Positions 15,028-24,638 of a stretch of DNA of 64,000 nt are shown one piece after another. Made by a program: the position numbers and the translations under genes. The stretch's first letter is position 1. Each line of letters starts with the position of its first letter. Source of the DNA: Anaerolineae bacterium (GTDB lineage Bacteria; Chloroflexota; Anaerolineae; Aggregatilineales; Phototrophicaceae); contig JAJEFB010000049.1 in NCBI GenBank assembly GCA_022820665.1, forward strand, positions 62,001 through 126,000. Reading direction: 5' to 3'. The notes under the pieces are model-generated. The model had not been told where the DNA came from, searched no databases, and was given only the letters and a program-made list of their open reading frames with translations.

Positions 15028-17106
15028 CTACTCCACACCCATGTCGAAGACGCGATTGAGAAAAGCGAAGATATCCACCTGCTCTTCGATCAACTTCGAC
15101 GTCGCTTTTCCCATGGCATGTCCGGCTCTGGTCAGGACGCGCAACAGAATGACGTTGTCACTCTCATTGGCGGCTTGCAGAGCGGCGGCCAGCTTCTTGG
15201 AGTGCATCGGCACTACCCGATCATCATGATCCGCCGTCAGGATCAGGATGGGCGGATATTCCTGTCCGGCTTTGATATTGTGCAGCGGATCATAGGCTAC
15301 CAGAAAATCAAAATGCTCTTTGCTGCTTTCGGCATCGCCATATTCGTTGGTCCAATGGCGTCCCGAAGTGAAATACTTGAAGCGAAGCATATCGATGGTC
15401 GGCACATGACAGAGAATCGCGCCATATAAGTCCGGACGCTGTGTCACACAGACCGCCACCAGTAAGCCGCCATTGCTCCTGCCCTCAATCGCCAGCTTCC
15501 GGTTCGATGTATATTTGTTCTCGATCAGCCATTCCGCCGCCGCATGAATGTCATCGTAGGTCTTCTGCCGGCCGGCGAACATGCCGGCGCGGTGCCAGGC
15601 TTCGCCATATTCTCCCCCGCCGCGGATATTGGCAATCACGAAAATCCCCCCGTTTTCCAACCAGACGGGCAGCCAGCTGCGATAGCTCGGCGTTTGACTG
15701 AAGTGATAACCGCCGTAGGCGTACATGATGGCCGGATTGTCGCCATTCAGTTCCAAGCCCTTCTTGCAGGTGATGAAGATGGGAACCTTGGTGCCATCTT
15801 CCGATGGACAAAATGCCTGTCTCGTTTCGTATCGGTCGGGATCAAACGAGGGCGCCGCTGCTTCGAAAAACGGCTGTATTTCGCCAGTTGCGAAGTCGTA
15901 TTGCAGTATCTGCGTCGGCTGCAGAAACGAGGTCCAGGCGATGAACATGCTGTCATCTTTGGCTCCGCCATAGGCGCCGGCGTGCTCGCGCATGGCAACG
16001 GCGCCCATCCCGGGCGGCAGCAGCTCGCGCTCGAGGGAGCCGTCTTTGTTGTAAATCTTGATCACATGCCGGCAGAGGCGCATGGCGGTTACGACGAACT
16101 GCTGATTGACGATAGCGACGCCGGCGATGGCTTCCTCCGATTCGGGCACGACATCTACCCAGTTTTCGCTGGCTGGATTATTGATATCGACGGCGACCAC
16201 GCGCCAGTTCAAAGCGCCATTGGTTGTCAGGATGTAAAAGATGTCACCGTCGTTGCCGATGAAGCTGTAGTCAGCATCCAGGTCGTCGAATAATCGCAGG
16301 AAATCGCCCTCGCTATCAACCGGTTTGTAAAACAGACGATTGGCGATGCGAGATTCCCAGTCGATTCTGAGAATCAGAAAACGATCATCCGAACTGACCG
16401 ACGCCGTATAGGTCGCGCCTTTGCGCTCTGGATCATCAAAGATCAGTTTGTCGTCGGCTTGTTGAGTCCCGAGTTTGTGGTAGTACACCTGCTGAGACAC
16501 CTCTGGATTGTCGGGACCCTCGTCCGGCGCGCCATCCGCATATCGGCTGTAATAAAAGCCGGAGCCATCCTTGCGCCAAGCCACCGATGAGAATTTCAAC
16601 TCTTTTAAATCGTCATCCAGATCCTCGCCGCTTTCCACATCTCTGAAGCGAAACTTGACCCAGTCCAGACCGCCGTCCGAAACGGCATACATCACCAGCC
16701 GTCCGTCGCCCGTCGGCTGCCAATCAAATATCGCCACCGTGCCGTCGTCGCTAAAGCTGTTGGGGTCCACCAGGACGCGCGCTGGCTCGTCTCCCTCTTG
16801 CACATAGAGAACGGGCTGTTCTTGCAAGCCATCGTTGCGCATGTAGAAGAGCTTGTCGCCGCGCTTGCGCGGAATCTCGAATTTGGGATAATCCCATACC
16901 TCGCGCAGCCGCCGCTCGAACCTGTCACGCCCTTCCAGGCTGGTTAGCACTTCCATCGCCAGGTCGTGTTGCTTAGCCGTCCACGCCAGTACTTCCGGAT
17001 CCTCGGCGTCCTCCAGCCAGCGATAAGGATCGGCAACCGCCGTTCCATGAAAGTCGTCCACGACATCGACGCGGCGCGTTTCGGGATAGTCCAGTTTTCC
17101 AAACAT
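15028..17106 (-). CDS. Prolyl oligopeptidase family serine peptidase (S9A)
   Basis: 692 aa. An N-terminal propeller begins with Y-P-E-T-R-R-V-D-V-V-D-D-F-H-G and D-P-Y-R-W-L-E-D, the classic prolyl oligopeptidase opening. The C-terminal alpha/beta hydrolase domain has the triad: serine in E-G-R-S-N-G-G-L, aspartate in T-A-D-H-D-D-R-V-V-P and histidine in T-R-A-G-H-A-M-G. It cleaves short peptides after proline, in the cytoplasm as no signal peptide is seen. The ATG at 17106 has AAGGAT ahead; the frame upstream of it does not match the family. Downstream of an S9B peptidase on the same strand. Confidence 0.93.
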   Translation of the reverse strand: MFGKLDYPETRRVDVVDDFHGTAVADPYRWLEDAEDPEVLAWTAKQHDLAMEVLTSLEGRDRFERRLREVWDYPKFEIPRKRGDKLFYMRNDGLQEQPVLYVQEGDEPARVLVDPNSFSDDGTVAIFDWQPTGDGRLVMYAVSDGGLDWVKFRFRDVESGEDLDDDLKELKFSSVAWRKDGSGFYYSRYADGAPDEGPDNPEVSQQVYYHKLGTQQADDKLIFDDPERKGATYTASVSSDDRFLILRIDWESRIANRLFYKPVDSEGDFLRLFDDLDADYSFIGNDGDIFYILTTNGALNWRVVAVDINNPASENWVDVVPESEEAIAGVAIVNQQFVVTAMRLCRHVIKIYNKDGSLERELLPPGMGAVAMREHAGAYGGAKDDSMFIAWTSFLQPTQILQYDFATGEIQPFFEAAAPSFDPDRYETRQAFCPSEDGTKVPIFITCKKGLELNGDNPAIMYAYGGYHFSQTPSYRSWLPVWLENGGIFVIANIRGGGEYGEAWHRAGMFAGRQKTYDDIHAAAEWLIENKYTSNRKLAIEGRSNGGLLVAVCVTQRPDLYGAILCHVPTIDMLRFKYFTSGRHWTNEYGDAESSKEHFDFLVAYDPLHNIKAGQEYPPILILTADHDDRVVPMHSKKLAAALQAANESDNVILLRVLTRAGHAMGKATSKLIEEQVDIFAFLNRVFDMGVE

Positions 17107-17179
17107 AACTACATCCTTATCAGATAAACAAAACTTTATACGCCACGCAGGCGCCAGAAAATGCGCATCAGTCGCTCTT

Positions 17180-19486
17180 TCACTGGATTTGATATCCCGC
17201 CGGCGGATCGATACCCAACAGGTGCTGTACAAAATAATCCCAGCGACGCCGCACAAAGTAAGGATGCGTGGTGCAAGCGTGCGGTTGATTAGGCATGATT
17301 AGCAGATCGAAGTCTTTATTCGCCTTAATCAGCGCGTCCACCACCACCAGGGTCGACGCCACGTGCACATTCTCGTCCATGTCGCCGTGTATCAGCAGCA
17401 GCTTGCCTTTAAGATTATGCGCGTGGTTTTGGTTCGCGGAAAAAACATAGTGCTCGGCTACCGGCAGCCCCATATAGCGCTCGACCCAGGTAGCTTTGTC
17501 CAGCCGGTGATCATGATTGCCCGCCGACGAAACCGCAACCTTGTAGAAGTCCGGATAGGCGAACATGGCCCGACAGGACGCGTAACCGCCGGCCGAATGC
17601 CCGAAGATGCCCACCCGCGAAATATCAAGGTAGTCGTAGCGATCGGCAAGTTGCCGAATCGCGCAGATATGATCGGGTAATCCATTGTCGGGCAGGTTGC
17701 GATAACTGTGATCATGATGCGCCTTGGAACGTCCGGGCATGCCCAGACCATCGATCATCACCACCACAAATCCCAACTCCGCCAGCGCCTGCGCCTGCCA
17801 AAAATTGCTTTCGCGCTCGCGGGCGGCATCCGCGAATGCCGCCGGCGCCTGTATCGCCTGCGGACCCCCGTATATGTAATCAATCACCGGGTATTTCGCG
17901 TTCTTGTCCAAATCCGCGGGGCGGAAGATCACGCCATATATGTCCGTGCTGCCGTCGCGCGCCTTGGCGCTGAATCGTTCCGGCTTTTGCCAGCCGGTCG
18001 CTTCCAGTTCGCTGATGTCAGCCCGTTTGAGCTCGCGTATCAGCTTGCCATCGGCCGCGCGCAATACGATCACCGGCGCTTGATCAATCGTCGAATAATT
18101 GTCGACAAAACAACTGCCGCCAGGCGCAAAGTTGACCGAGTGATCGGCATCTTCCGGCGTGAGCAACTCCGGTTCGCCACCCTCCAGGCTGACGCGATAC
18201 AAATGGCTGAAATAAGGGTCGCGATCGGCTTCGCGCCCGACAGCCGTGAAATAGACCATTCCGCCATCTTCATCCACATATTTCACGTGGCTCACTTCAT
18301 AAGCGCCCGTCGTGAGTTGACGAATCAGCGATCCGCTTTCCGCGTCATACAAATACAGATGTCCCCAGCCATCCCGCTGCGAATACCAAATGACGCGCGT
18401 GCCTCCGGCGAAGACGCGCACACTGGAATTGCCGCGCCAAATCGAAGGATCAATCCCGGTGCTGCACGCTTCCGAAATGGCGCTGCGCGCGGCTCCCGTC
18501 TCCGCGTCGATGACAATCAGGTCCATTTGAAAATATCCGCGACCCTGCCGCAGGAAATAGATCGTGCCCGAGTCTTCGGACCACCACAGACAGTCGTCGC
18601 TGATGGGCGGACCGTGATACTGCACTTCTTTCGCTTCCAGATCGATGCTGGTCGTCGAGCCGTCGTTCAGATCCGCGCAGACCAGCGTGGCCAGCGGCAT
18701 CATCTCATCGCCGGGCAAGGGATAGGCATAGGAATGCAAATGCGGTCGAACGCTGCCGTCTTGCGTCACCGATTGCACCAGATGAAACTGTGGCGCTTCC
18801 CGCTGATCGACGCTGCAGAACAGCAGCCGATTGCTGTCCGGGGACCAGCGAATCGCTGGCGGCGGCGCATCTTCGATGCCACCTGTTGTCAGCGGCGAAA
18901 GCAGCGGCTCGCCATAGTCGTTCTTCGCTTCGCCGTCGTCGGTGATCGCGCGTTCTTCCCCACTGTATACGGAGCGAATCCATACGTTATGGTCGCGCGT
19001 ATAGGCTTCCCACTGTCCGTCGGGGGAAAGCACTTTATCCTTGGGCGGATTCGGCACATCGCCCAGGCGCATACAGTCATAGGTACTTAATTCACAGGAC
19101 CAGCGTCCGCTGGCTCCCGAAACATCAATGTCAAAGACGACGCTCTGACCATTATTGCTAAATTCGATTTCGCTAAAGGGCAATTGCCGCGCCTGGCAGG
19201 GCGCGCCTGTCGCTTGACTGAGCGCGGCAGCCAGCACTTCATGATCGAAGGCGGCTTTTACTTCGCCGCTGGCCGGATCCACCAGCACAAATTCGACCCC
19301 AGCAAGCGATTTCCAACGATACCAAAAGCGATCAGACCCCTCGATCCAGCGGGGTCTGATTGTCAGATCGGAGGTCAGTTTTGTCGCATTGCCCGGCAGC
19401 AGCCGCTCCGCTCGCGCGTATCGCTGCCACATGCCTGTCTCTGACTGCGGCTCTTGCTCGCGCGCCAGCTTCATCTGTAATTCCAT
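17180..19486 (-). CDS. S9B (DPP IV-type) serine peptidase
   Basis: 768 aa. N-terminal DPP IV propeller (W-x-E-G-S-D-R-F-W-Y, S-P-D-G-Q-W-E-A-Y-T-R-D-H-N-V-W) and C-terminal catalytic domain with serine in G-H-S-A-G-G-Y, aspartate in H-G-D-M-D-E-N-V-H and histidine in Q-P-H-A-C. It removes dipeptides or acts on short peptides. ATG at 19486 has GAGGG six bases ahead; a TTG five codons upstream is an alternative. No signal peptide. The gene sits between a Dpp-type transporter operon and an S9A peptidase on one strand, which suggests import followed by peptide breakdown. Confidence 0.92.
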   Translation of the reverse strand: MELQMKLAREQEPQSETGMWQRYARAERLLPGNATKLTSDLTIRPRWIEGSDRFWYRWKSLAGVEFVLVDPASGEVKAAFDHEVLAAALSQATGAPCQARQLPFSEIEFSNNGQSVVFDIDVSGASGRWSCELSTYDCMRLGDVPNPPKDKVLSPDGQWEAYTRDHNVWIRSVYSGEERAITDDGEAKNDYGEPLLSPLTTGGIEDAPPPAIRWSPDSNRLLFCSVDQREAPQFHLVQSVTQDGSVRPHLHSYAYPLPGDEMMPLATLVCADLNDGSTTSIDLEAKEVQYHGPPISDDCLWWSEDSGTIYFLRQGRGYFQMDLIVIDAETGAARSAISEACSTGIDPSIWRGNSSVRVFAGGTRVIWYSQRDGWGHLYLYDAESGSLIRQLTTGAYEVSHVKYVDEDGGMVYFTAVGREADRDPYFSHLYRVSLEGGEPELLTPEDADHSVNFAPGGSCFVDNYSTIDQAPVIVLRAADGKLIRELKRADISELEATGWQKPERFSAKARDGSTDIYGVIFRPADLDKNAKYPVIDYIYGGPQAIQAPAAFADAARERESNFWQAQALAELGFVVVMIDGLGMPGRSKAHHDHSYRNLPDNGLPDHICAIRQLADRYDYLDISRVGIFGHSAGGYASCRAMFAYPDFYKVAVSSAGNHDHRLDKATWVERYMGLPVAEHYVFSANQNHAHNLKGKLLLIHGDMDENVHVASTLVVVDALIKANKDFDLLIMPNQPHACTTHPYFVRRRWDYFVQHLLGIDPPAGYQIQ

Positions 19487-19602
19487 CTTAAGCCCTCGCA
19501 AAGAATTAGTCTTATTCGGTTGAACTATTGATTTCAGATTTTGGATACGTCACAGTGACAGCGGTAAAAGAAATAGATTGTCGCATTTTGAAGGCAGCGG
19601 GA

Positions 19603-20505
19603 TCACTGAATATATGGGTCCAGCGCGTCGCGCAGCGCATCGCCGATCAGGTTGATTGACATCACGGTCAAAAAGATCAAGGCGCCCGGGAATATCATCA
19701 GCAGCGGGGCTTTGCGCAGATATTGCCGACCGTTGCTGAGGATGTTGCCCCATTCCGCCTGCGGCGGCTGCACGCCCAAACCGAGAAAGCCCAAGCCGGC
19801 CGTCGTCAAAATAGCGCCGGCAGCGCCCAGCGTCGCGTAGACAATGATGGGCGCCAGCGTATTCGGCAGCAGATGGTAAAACATAATACGCGTCCGGCCC
19901 GCGCCCAGCGCCCGCGCGGCTTCGGCATAATCTTGTTCTTTCAGCGACAAGACATTGCCGCGCACGATCCTCGCCAGGGTTGGTATCGCGAAGATCGCCA
20001 GCACGATGATCAGATTGAACAAACTCGGACCTAGCACCGACACTATCAAGATCGCCAGTACGATGCCCGGGAAGGAATACATGACATCGATCACGCGCAT
20101 GATCAGGGTGTCGACCCAGCCGCCAAAAAACCCGGAAATCAAGCCGACGATCGTGCCGAATATAACGCCGACGCTTGTGCCGACGATGCCGACGAAGAGC
20201 GAGACGCGCGCCCCATAAACCAGACGCGAGTAAAAGTCCCGTCCTACCTCGTCCGTGCCCAGCCAATGCTCCGCCGATGGCGGCTTCATTCTTTTTCGCA
20301 GCGATTGCTTGTAAGGATCGTGCGTCGAGACGACCGGCGCGAATATGCCCATCAAGGCGATGAAAATGATGAATGCCGCGCCAACCAGGGCAAAGCGGTT
20401 GCGGCGGAACTCCAGCCAAGCCCGCTTGGCGCCGGACATCCGGCGGAATTCTTCATCGTCCAGCCAGGCGACATTGCCCGCATTGTCAACCCGTTGTTCT
20501 TTCAT
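19603..20505 (-). CDS. Dpp/Opp-type ABC transporter permease (DppC-like)
   Basis: 300 aa. N-terminal cytoplasmic stretch, first membrane segment F-A-L-V-G-A-A-F-I-I-F-I-A-L-M, then H-W-L-G-T-D-E-V-G-R-D-F and five more segments; coupling loop D-Y-A-E-A-A-R-A-L-G-A and the terminal L-I-G-D-A-L-R-D-A-L-D-P. ATG with GGGGAG ahead. Last gene of a binding-protein-dppB-dppC operon that carries no ATPase genes. Confidence 0.93.
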   Translation of the reverse strand: MKEQRVDNAGNVAWLDDEEFRRMSGAKRAWLEFRRNRFALVGAAFIIFIALMGIFAPVVSTHDPYKQSLRKRMKPPSAEHWLGTDEVGRDFYSRLVYGARVSLFVGIVGTSVGVIFGTIVGLISGFFGGWVDTLIMRVIDVMYSFPGIVLAILIVSVLGPSLFNLIIVLAIFAIPTLARIVRGNVLSLKEQDYAEAARALGAGRTRIMFYHLLPNTLAPIIVYATLGAAGAILTTAGLGFLGLGVQPPQAEWGNILSNGRQYLRKAPLLMIFPGALIFLTVMSINLIGDALRDALDPYIQ

Positions 20506-20535
20506 TATTTGACTCCCCTGCCGAACAAGCGCCCG

Positions 20536-21492
20536 TTACTCATATCGAATGCGCGGATCGACATAGACGAGCATGACATCCGTGAGCAGATTAACAAACA
20601 CAACGGATGAGGCAATCAACAATACCGCTCCCTGCACAACGGGAAAATCGCGGCCGACAATGCCATCTATCAAATACAAGCCGACGCCGGGCCAGGCAAA
20701 GACAGTTTCAATGATGACCGAACCCGCCAGAATGAAAGCCACGTTTATGCCCAGCACGTTCACGACCGGCAATAGCCCGTTGCGCAAGGCGTGTTTGACC
20801 ATGACGTTGCGCTCGGCAACGCCTTTGGCGCGCGCCGTGCGCACATAATCGTGATTCATCACTTCCAGCATGCTCGAACGCACATAGCGGGTGAGATAAC
20901 CGGCGCTGGTATAACCCAGTACGATGGTGGGCATGATCATGTGCTTGACGCCGCCCAGCCCCGATGGCGGTAAAATTGGAGTATTTAAGCCGAGTACTTT
21001 TGGAATATACAAGCTGAAAAGAAGAATCAGCACATAAGCAAACCAGAAATTGGGCATAGAGACGCCCACCAAGGCGAAGACCATCAAGGCGCTATCCACC
21101 CAGGTGCCGCGCTTGATCGCCGCGAGCACGCCCAAGGAGATGCCCAGAGCCGTTGACAACAGGAAAGCCGCCACGCCCAAGCGCACGGAATTGGGTATGC
21201 GGCGCAACACATCCTCCGATACCGGCCGCAGCGTACGCAAAGATGTGCCGAAATCGAACTGAAGCGTATTGCGCATGTAGCGCATATACTGCAGGGGCAG
21301 CGGATCGTTAAAGCCGTATTTTTCGTTGACCTTGGCCAGGTATTCCGCCGCCTCTTCGCCCTGGAAATCCGGCGGCACAAACATCAATGCCGGATCGCCC
21401 GGCGCCAACTGCATAGCGAACCAGACCGCCGTAATCGCGCCCAAAATCGTGGGAACAGCCAGCAACAGGCGTTTAACGATGTATTTGCGCAT
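20536..21492 (-). CDS. Dpp/Opp-type ABC transporter permease (DppB-like)
   Basis: 318 aa. Starts MRKYIVKRLLLAVPTILGAI and has the P-G-D-P motif, the periplasmic Y-G-F-N-D-P-L-P-L-Q-Y segment, six membrane helices, the coupling loop D-Y-V-R-T-A-R-A-K-G-V and the ending V-Y-V-D-P-R-I-R-Y-E. ATG with AAGGAT ahead. Thirty bases before the dppC-like gene, so co-transcribed. Confidence 0.93.
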   Translation of the reverse strand: MRKYIVKRLLLAVPTILGAITAVWFAMQLAPGDPALMFVPPDFQGEEAAEYLAKVNEKYGFNDPLPLQYMRYMRNTLQFDFGTSLRTLRPVSEDVLRRIPNSVRLGVAAFLLSTALGISLGVLAAIKRGTWVDSALMVFALVGVSMPNFWFAYVLILLFSLYIPKVLGLNTPILPPSGLGGVKHMIMPTIVLGYTSAGYLTRYVRSSMLEVMNHDYVRTARAKGVAERNVMVKHALRNGLLPVVNVLGINVAFILAGSVIIETVFAWPGVGLYLIDGIVGRDFPVVQGAVLLIASSVVFVNLLTDVMLVYVDPRIRYE

Positions 21493-21520
21493 GAGTCAAT
21501 GATCCTTAAAGCAGCGTTAA

Positions 21521-21610
21521 GGGGACGTCCCCCCGTCCCCCGGTCCCTTCCCCCAAAATATGAGGGAAGGGGTGAAAACTCCCTCCCGCCTTGTGGGGGG
21601 AGGGAGTTTG
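21521..21610. repeat. C/G-rich palindromic repeat
   Basis: Two adjacent imperfect palindromes, with arms CCCTTCCCC and ACTCCCTCC, between the binding-protein stop and the dppB-like start. Same family as copies at 31259, 33797, 43012, 44350 and 44567. In the transcript they form stable hairpins. Confidence 0.6.
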
Positions 21611-21625
21611 CGTGGGGTCTAATGG

Positions 21626-23248
21626 CTATTCGTTGAGCCAAGCCTTGTGGAAGAGCGGGATGCGTCCACCCAGCTCCCAAACGATGCCCTCAACCGCGGG
21701 GTTGATGACGTTGATCCAGGGCGAGTGCCAGCCCCAAATCGTCAACTGCTGCTCCAGGAAGATCCGCTGCGCCTGGTGTGAAAGCCGCTTGCGCTCTTCC
21801 AGATCGGTTGTGGCAGAGAAGGCGTCGAATGTCGCTTGCAGTTCCGCCGCTACCTCTACCAGATAGGGATCGGTGGCATCGTCAATCTGGTAAATCGACC
21901 AGAAGGAATCGGGGGCCCAGGCCGCTTCAATCGCCGAAGTCACCGCGAAGAATGAACCCTGCGAATGGTGTCCGAAGGTCCAGTTGCCCTGGTTCTCTCG
22001 CCATTCATCCAGCATGGCGTTCCATTCCGCCGTCTTGATTGGGGCGTCAATGCCGATGTCGGTCAAATACTGCTGGTAAATCTCGTTGAACAGTCCCCAA
22101 AGCGCGAAATCGGCCGAGATGATGTTGACGACCAGTCGCTCTTTGCCGTCCACGCAGTCTACGGTGCGTTCGTTACAATCGCGATAACGGAAACCATCAT
22201 CGGCGAGCGCCCAGCCCGCTTCCTCCAGAATCTCAGCCGCGCGTTCGGGATCGTAAGGCGCTATCTCGGGCAGATCATCCGTCCAATAGGGCGAATTGGG
22301 AGAAACACCGCCGCGCGAACGCTGTGGCAAGCCGAAGAGTATCTCTTCGATGATCGCATCGAAGTCGACCGCGTGCGCCAGCGCTTGACGCAGCGACAAT
22401 TCTGTCATGGGATAGCGCGACGTGTTGATGCTGATCATGGTCACGCCCGGTCCCACCGGCGTGTTCACGACGAAATTACCTTCATTCTGCAAGCGCACCG
22501 CGTCTTCCGGCTCGATGCCATCGACATAATGCACATTGCCCGATTCAACCTCGATCAAGCGCACAGTGGTGTCGCCATGTATGCGGATGGTGAGACGATC
22601 CAGCAAAGGCTCGCCCTGCCAATAGTTCGGGTTCTTCACGTAGCGAATCTCGCTTTGGGGTTCGTGCGCCTCGAACATGAAGGGGCCGGTGCCGACCGGA
22701 TTCTCGTGGAAGGTTGATCCGTCCTCGCCCCAGGCTGTCGGGCTGATTTGATAAGCATCCGTGCCCACCGCCACGATATAGATGAAGTCGCCGTTGGCTT
22801 CGTTTATCCAGATCTTGACGGTGTGGTCATCAACCGCTTCCATCTCGGTTATCCGGCTCAAGCGCACGTGACCGCGCGCATCGGGATCATCCAGCTGGCG
22901 CTGGATATTTTTGATCACCGCATCGGCGTTAAAGGGCGTGCCATCGTGGAACATCACATCGTCGCGCAAGTGGAAGGTGTATTCCAAGCCATCTTCGGAA
23001 ATACTCCAATCGGTGGCCAGGTACGGCAGCAAATTGTCGTTGTCATCCACCGTCAGCAAGGTGTCATAGAGCGGCCGCACGTTGCGAATGCTGGGCCAGG
23101 TCGTTCGCGTCTGATCCCAGGCAATGACATCGGCGGACTGCATCATGATCAGCTCGCCGCCTTCCGTTGCCTCCTGCGTTTGGGCTGGCACGACCAGCAT
23201 CAGGAAACTCAGCAGCAGAATAGCTAAAACCAATAGTCGTTTCGACAT
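21626..23248 (-). CDS. ABC transporter family-5 extracellular solute-binding protein
   Basis: 540 aa. Signal peptide at residues 1-25 (KRLLVLAILLLSFLMLVVPAQT). Mature SBP_bac_5 fold: S-I-R-N-V-R-P-L-Y-D-T-L, F-H-D-G-T-P-F-N-A-D-A-V, E-N-P-V-G-T-G-P-F-M-F and a later Y-R-D-C-N...C-V-D-G-K insert with two cysteines. It delivers substrate to the DppB/DppC pair downstream; the S9 peptidase genes farther downstream on this strand suggest peptides. AGGAGAG lies four bases before the ATG. Divergent from a LacI-type regulator across a region with a perfect dyad. Confidence 0.92.
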   Translation of the reverse strand: MSKRLLVLAILLLSFLMLVVPAQTQEATEGGELIMMQSADVIAWDQTRTTWPSIRNVRPLYDTLLTVDDNDNLLPYLATDWSISEDGLEYTFHLRDDVMFHDGTPFNADAVIKNIQRQLDDPDARGHVRLSRITEMEAVDDHTVKIWINEANGDFIYIVAVGTDAYQISPTAWGEDGSTFHENPVGTGPFMFEAHEPQSEIRYVKNPNYWQGEPLLDRLTIRIHGDTTVRLIEVESGNVHYVDGIEPEDAVRLQNEGNFVVNTPVGPGVTMISINTSRYPMTELSLRQALAHAVDFDAIIEEILFGLPQRSRGGVSPNSPYWTDDLPEIAPYDPERAAEILEEAGWALADDGFRYRDCNERTVDCVDGKERLVVNIISADFALWGLFNEIYQQYLTDIGIDAPIKTAEWNAMLDEWRENQGNWTFGHHSQGSFFAVTSAIEAAWAPDSFWSIYQIDDATDPYLVEVAAELQATFDAFSATTDLEERKRLSHQAQRIFLEQQLTIWGWHSPWINVINPAVEGIVWELGGRIPLFHKAWLNE

Positions 23249-23357
23249 TTCTCTCTCCTAAAAGCTAGTTTTGCTTGTTCGTGCTCAAGAAAGTATCAGT
23301 CCCTCCTTTCGGTCTCGGTCACGCTGTCTTTGCGAGAGTCGCGCTAATGCCCACAGG

Positions 23358-23374
23358 ATCACAATGATTGTGAT
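23358..23374. promoter_or_regulatory. Perfect dyad, candidate LacI-family operator
   Basis: ATCACAAT-G-ATTGTGAT, 8-1-8 perfect symmetry, in the 333-bp region between the divergent binding-protein and LacI-type genes. Odd-centred dyads of this size suit LacI-family dimers, and the adjacent gene encodes one. The rest of 23249-23581 holds only the promoter noted separately. Confidence 0.55.
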
Positions 23375-23519
23375 TGTCCCTGCTTTCACCTAGTCCTCTC
23401 TGCCAAAAGTATAACCAGATTGAAAGCCAAAGACAAATATTCGACCAAGAGTCGCCTTCGCCAGCCCGCGCAGTTTCGTCCTCAGCTACAAGTCCGTTCC
23501 CGCTTCGCCAAAATCAGCT

Positions 23520-23548
23520 TTGCCGGATCCTCTGGGCTACACTATTAT
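23520..23548 (+). promoter_or_regulatory. Sigma70-like promoter of the LacI-type gene
   Basis: -35 TTGCCG (23520-23525), 17-base spacer, -10 TATTAT (23543-23548). Transcription near 23555 supports a start codon at 23582 or 23588 rather than the longer reading frame. Confidence 0.55.
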
Positions 23549-23581
23549 TATCGTTTATCAAGTCTGTCTTCCGGAGAATCC

Positions 23582-24607
23582 TTGACCGTGCCCGTTTCCA
23601 TTCGCGATATCGCCCAAGCGCTGGACCTCTCGAATTCCACAGTTTCCAAAGCCTTGAATGGCTATGCCGACGTCTCCTCCGCCACCCGAGAACTGGTGAC
23701 GAAAACGGCGCTGGAACTGGGCTACCAACCCAGCGCCAGCGCTCGCAACCTGCGGCGCGGACGAACGGATAAGATAGGTCTCTTTCTAAACACCTCACTG
23801 GAGTACGTGGTAGACTATCTCTCGGGCATCCTGCCTGGCGCTGTACAAACCGCGAGTGGCTTCAACAAAAATCTGGTTATCTACACGATCGTCGACAAGG
23901 ACCAAGACCATCTGCTGAATGTTTGTCGCACTGGCGAGATCGACGGCGTCATTCTCTTTTCCACGCACTACGAAGGCGCAACCATCGAATCGCTGCTTGA
24001 TGACCGCTTTCCTTTTGTGGTTCTCGGCAGAGCGATCCCTGACGAGCGCGTGTCCTACCTCGTGCCCGATTACTATAGCGGTTCCTACCGCGCGACACAG
24101 CATTTGATCAAATTGGGGCACCGTCGCATTGCTTTCACATCACGCCCCGAGCTGACAACTGCCAACGACGCGCACATGAAAGGGCATTTTGACGCGCTGA
24201 GAGACGCCAGCATCCCGCGAGCCGACGAACTGATCCTGGAAACGCGCTTGGAACCAGGCAGCGGGATCAAGCCGGCGGAGCAGTTAATGGGACTTCACCG
24301 GCTCCCGACGGCAGTGCGCGCCTTTCACGACCTGGTCGCGGTCGACATGATACGAGTCTTCCAGGATAAGGGACTGAAGGTACCGGAGGACATCTCGGTG
24401 ATGGGTTTCGATGGTTTACGCGCGGGCTTTATGACCATCCCGCATATCAGCACCGTGGCGCAGCCCTTCGACATCATCGGGGGGCGCATAATGGATCTCA
24501 TTCACCGGCGGATTACCTCTCCGCATGCCGCGCCCCTGCAAGAAGTGATGCCGGTGGAATTGATTGCGCGCGGATCCACCGCAGCGCCACCTGCCTACCG
24601 CCGCTAG
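23582..24607 (+). CDS. LacI-family transcriptional regulator
   Basis: 341 aa. N-terminal HTH S-I-R-D-I-A-Q-A-L-D-L-S-N-S-T-V-S-K-A-L-N-G, then the hinge helix region and a periplasmic-binding-like sensor (K-I-G-L-F-L-N-T-S, D-G-V-I-L-F-S-T-H, I-S-V-M-G-F-D-G). The linker from effector domain to C-terminus is short near residue 235, where the usual 'P-T-A-I/V-F-A-x-N-D' is changed to L-P-T-A-V-R-A-F-H-D. TTG start has GGAGA four bases ahead; GTG at 23588 is the alternative. It probably represses the divergent binding-protein operon through the dyad at 23358. Confidence 0.88.
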   Translation: MTVPVSIRDIAQALDLSNSTVSKALNGYADVSSATRELVTKTALELGYQPSASARNLRRGRTDKIGLFLNTSLEYVVDYLSGILPGAVQTASGFNKNLVIYTIVDKDQDHLLNVCRTGEIDGVILFSTHYEGATIESLLDDRFPFVVLGRAIPDERVSYLVPDYYSGSYRATQHLIKLGHRRIAFTSRPELTTANDAHMKGHFDALRDASIPRADELILETRLEPGSGIKPAEQLMGLHRLPTAVRAFHDLVAVDMIRVFQDKGLKVPEDISVMGFDGLRAGFMTIPHISTVAQPFDIIGGRIMDLIHRRITSPHAAPLQEVMPVELIARGSTAAPPAYRR

Positions 24608-24638
24608 GTTCCCCTAAACTGCCTGTCCCTCGCTAAGG

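Noticed and set aside
17708..19090. 460-codon plus-strand open frame
   Set aside because: Antisense to the S9B peptidase; arginine-rich shadow translation.
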